Shown one piece after another: positions 33,635-34,356 of a stretch of DNA of 34,356 nt. Below the pieces are notes generated by a model that made no database searches, was not told the DNA's origin, and was given only the letters and a program-made list of their open reading frames with translations. Where the stretch lies: contig JBGSWC010000223.1 in assembly GCA_041752635.1 (NCBI GenBank), positions 1 to 34,356 of the forward strand, given 5' to 3'. Numbering within the stretch: position 1 is the first letter of the stretch; each line of letters starts with the position of its first letter. Position numbers and translations under genes: made by a program. The DNA comes from JBGSWC01 sp041752635 (GTDB lineage: Bacteria > Planctomycetota > Planctomycetia > Pirellulales > Lacipirellulaceae).

Positions 33635-33874
33635 TCACAACCTACGAAAACAGGCATCGATGGCTTCAGCGAAGCTCGGTGGCGCCTGCCCGTCGTCGTA
33701 GGGATCTACGGCATGCGCCAATCGCTCGTGCGCTGCCCGGTCGGTCAACTCGCGGTGCTGTCCGGTATTGATGGCCAGCGGCGTGAATGGCTCGCTCGAC
33801 GCGACCGCACGGACCGTGGCGACCATTTTGATCGCTTCGGGCCGAGTTCGAGTGCAGACCGCAATTGTTCGCAT
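33635..33874 (-). pseudogene. Remnant of a UDP-GlcNAc 2-epimerase gene (wecB-like)
   Basis: The first 45 residues from the ATG at 33874 match the start of UDP-N-acetylglucosamine 2-epimerases: MRTIAVCTRTRPEAIKMVAT, then AINTGQHRELTD, where relatives have GTRPEAIKM and TGQHREML. The frame then diverges and stops at about 79 residues, while the functional enzyme has about 370. No further epimerase sequence is seen in any frame down to 33635. I read it as a truncated gene remnant lying between repeat-rich sequence and the tRNA genes. A short recoded protein is a less likely alternative. Confidence 0.65.
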
Positions 33875-34030
33875 AACCGCAGTAGAGTCCACACAAGGTG
33901 GGTTGCTGCGATCTTTGAATTCCGAGAATTTCGACGCGCGAACCAATGGAGCTAATTCGTATGTCGTAATTGTTGTGCCGTTCGCAGCGTCTCAGTACCC
34001 TTTTCCACACGATTTGGCGACAATCGTGGG

Positions 34031-34058
34031 TTGCGAACGAGGGCGAGGGTTGTATATT
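34031..34058 (+). promoter_or_regulatory. Likely promoter of the tRNA-Thr / tRNA-Tyr pair
   Basis: TTGCGA (four of six) and TATATT (five of six) are 16 bp apart. Transcription would begin near 34065, about 25 bp before tRNA-Thr. Confidence 0.45.
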
Positions 34059-34089
34059 GTGCGATTCGACACCAGTGAGCCAAATCAGG

Positions 34090-34162
34090 CTAGCGTAGCT
34101 CAATTGGCAGAGCAGCGGTTTTGTAAACCGCAGGTTGTGGGTTCAAGTCCCTCCGCTAGCTT
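34090..34162 (+). tRNA. tRNA-Thr (anticodon TGT)
   Basis: A complete cloverleaf of 73 nt. The acceptor GCTAGCG pairs perfectly with CGCTAGC; the D stem is GCTC/GAGC. The anticodon stem GCGGT/ACCGC encloses TTTGTAA, giving anticodon TGT for codon ACA. The T arm GTGGG-TTCAAGT-CCCTC has one U-U mismatch. The discriminator is T and no CCA is encoded. Confidence 0.95.
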
Positions 34163-34261
34163 TGTGCCTTCGGCCGGGTCAAGAGCCTAATTGGGAGCGT
34201 CCAGAGGAAAAAAGGGAAAAAGAAGTTAGGATTGAGTCGGCAGAGATGTTTTAGATAATGC

Positions 34262-34343
34262 GGGGAGTTACCGAAGCGGTCAAACGGGTCAGACTGTAAA
34301 TCTGATGGCTCTGCCTTCGCAGGTTCGAATCCTGCACTCCCCA
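34262..34343 (+). tRNA. tRNA-Tyr (anticodon GTA)
   Basis: A class II tRNA of 82 nt with a long variable arm. The acceptor GGGGAGT pairs perfectly with ACTCCCC. The anticodon stem TCAGA/TCTGA encloses CTGTAAA, giving anticodon GTA. The T arm is GCAGG-TTCGAAT-CCTGC and the discriminator A; no CCA is encoded. It lies 99 bp after tRNA-Thr, so the two are probably one transcript. In many bacteria such a pair leads into tuf/secE/nusG; the window ends before this can be seen. Confidence 0.95.
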
Positions 34344-34356
34344 CTGTGGAAATGAC

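Noticed and set aside
34156..34344. Minus-strand frame MGSAGFEPAKAEPSDLQSDP
   Set aside because: It is the reverse translation of tRNA-Tyr, a known annotation artefact.

Overview
The window looks like part of a planctomycete chromosome, most likely order Pirellulales. This is inferred from content, not from a database search: tandem secreted GQSN-type acetylesterases, a PEP-CTERM protein, an N-terminal-barrel surface protein with a beta-helix passenger, flagellar genes in the order flgF-G-A-H-I-J-N-K-L, few Shine-Dalgarno sites, and three tRNA genes with no encoded CCA. The flagellar P- and L-ring genes show a cell with an outer membrane.

Positions 1-7600 hold two paralogous secreted SGNH-type esterases, a tRNA-Ala(CGC) on the minus strand, a stand-alone N-terminal domain of prepilin peptidase, a 1,116-residue inverse-autotransporter-like protein and a multi-zinc-ribbon protein with a DksA-like finger. 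Positions 7600-16705 hold housekeeping and mixed genes: a fungal-type cytosine deaminase, a secreted HAD protein, leuS, a PEP-CTERM protein with a polyproline linker, hom, a winged-helix SAM methyltransferase and two small secreted proteins.

Positions 16706-27118 form one flagellar rod/ring/hook-junction cluster. FlgF and FlgG build the rod, FlgA chaperones the FlgI P-ring, FlgH is the L-ring, FlgJ caps the rod, FlgN chaperones FlgK and FlgL, and FlgK/FlgL join hook to filament. A near-consensus sigma-54 promoter lies 55 bp before flgF, which suggests RpoN control of the cluster. FlgH has no cysteine, and FlgL is about twice the usual length because of a central insertion. Several gaps between these genes contain palindromic REP-like repeats.

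Positions 27119-34356 hold rsfS and argS, a 48-bp near-perfect palindrome, an MsbA-like ABC exporter with a periplasmic coiled-coil insert, a convergent orphan HlyD-type adaptor, a remnant of a UDP-GlcNAc 2-epimerase gene, and tRNA-Thr(TGT) with tRNA-Tyr(GTA) at the right edge. Non-coding gaps are rich in short palindromic repeat families. No CRISPR array, insertion sequence or phage gene was seen. The most interesting items are the flagellar peculiarities (sigma-54 site with overlapping palindrome, cysteine-free FlgH, giant FlgL), the barrel-plus-beta-helix surface protein, the dispersed palindromes, and C-rich tracts placed directly before the leuS and flgN start codons.
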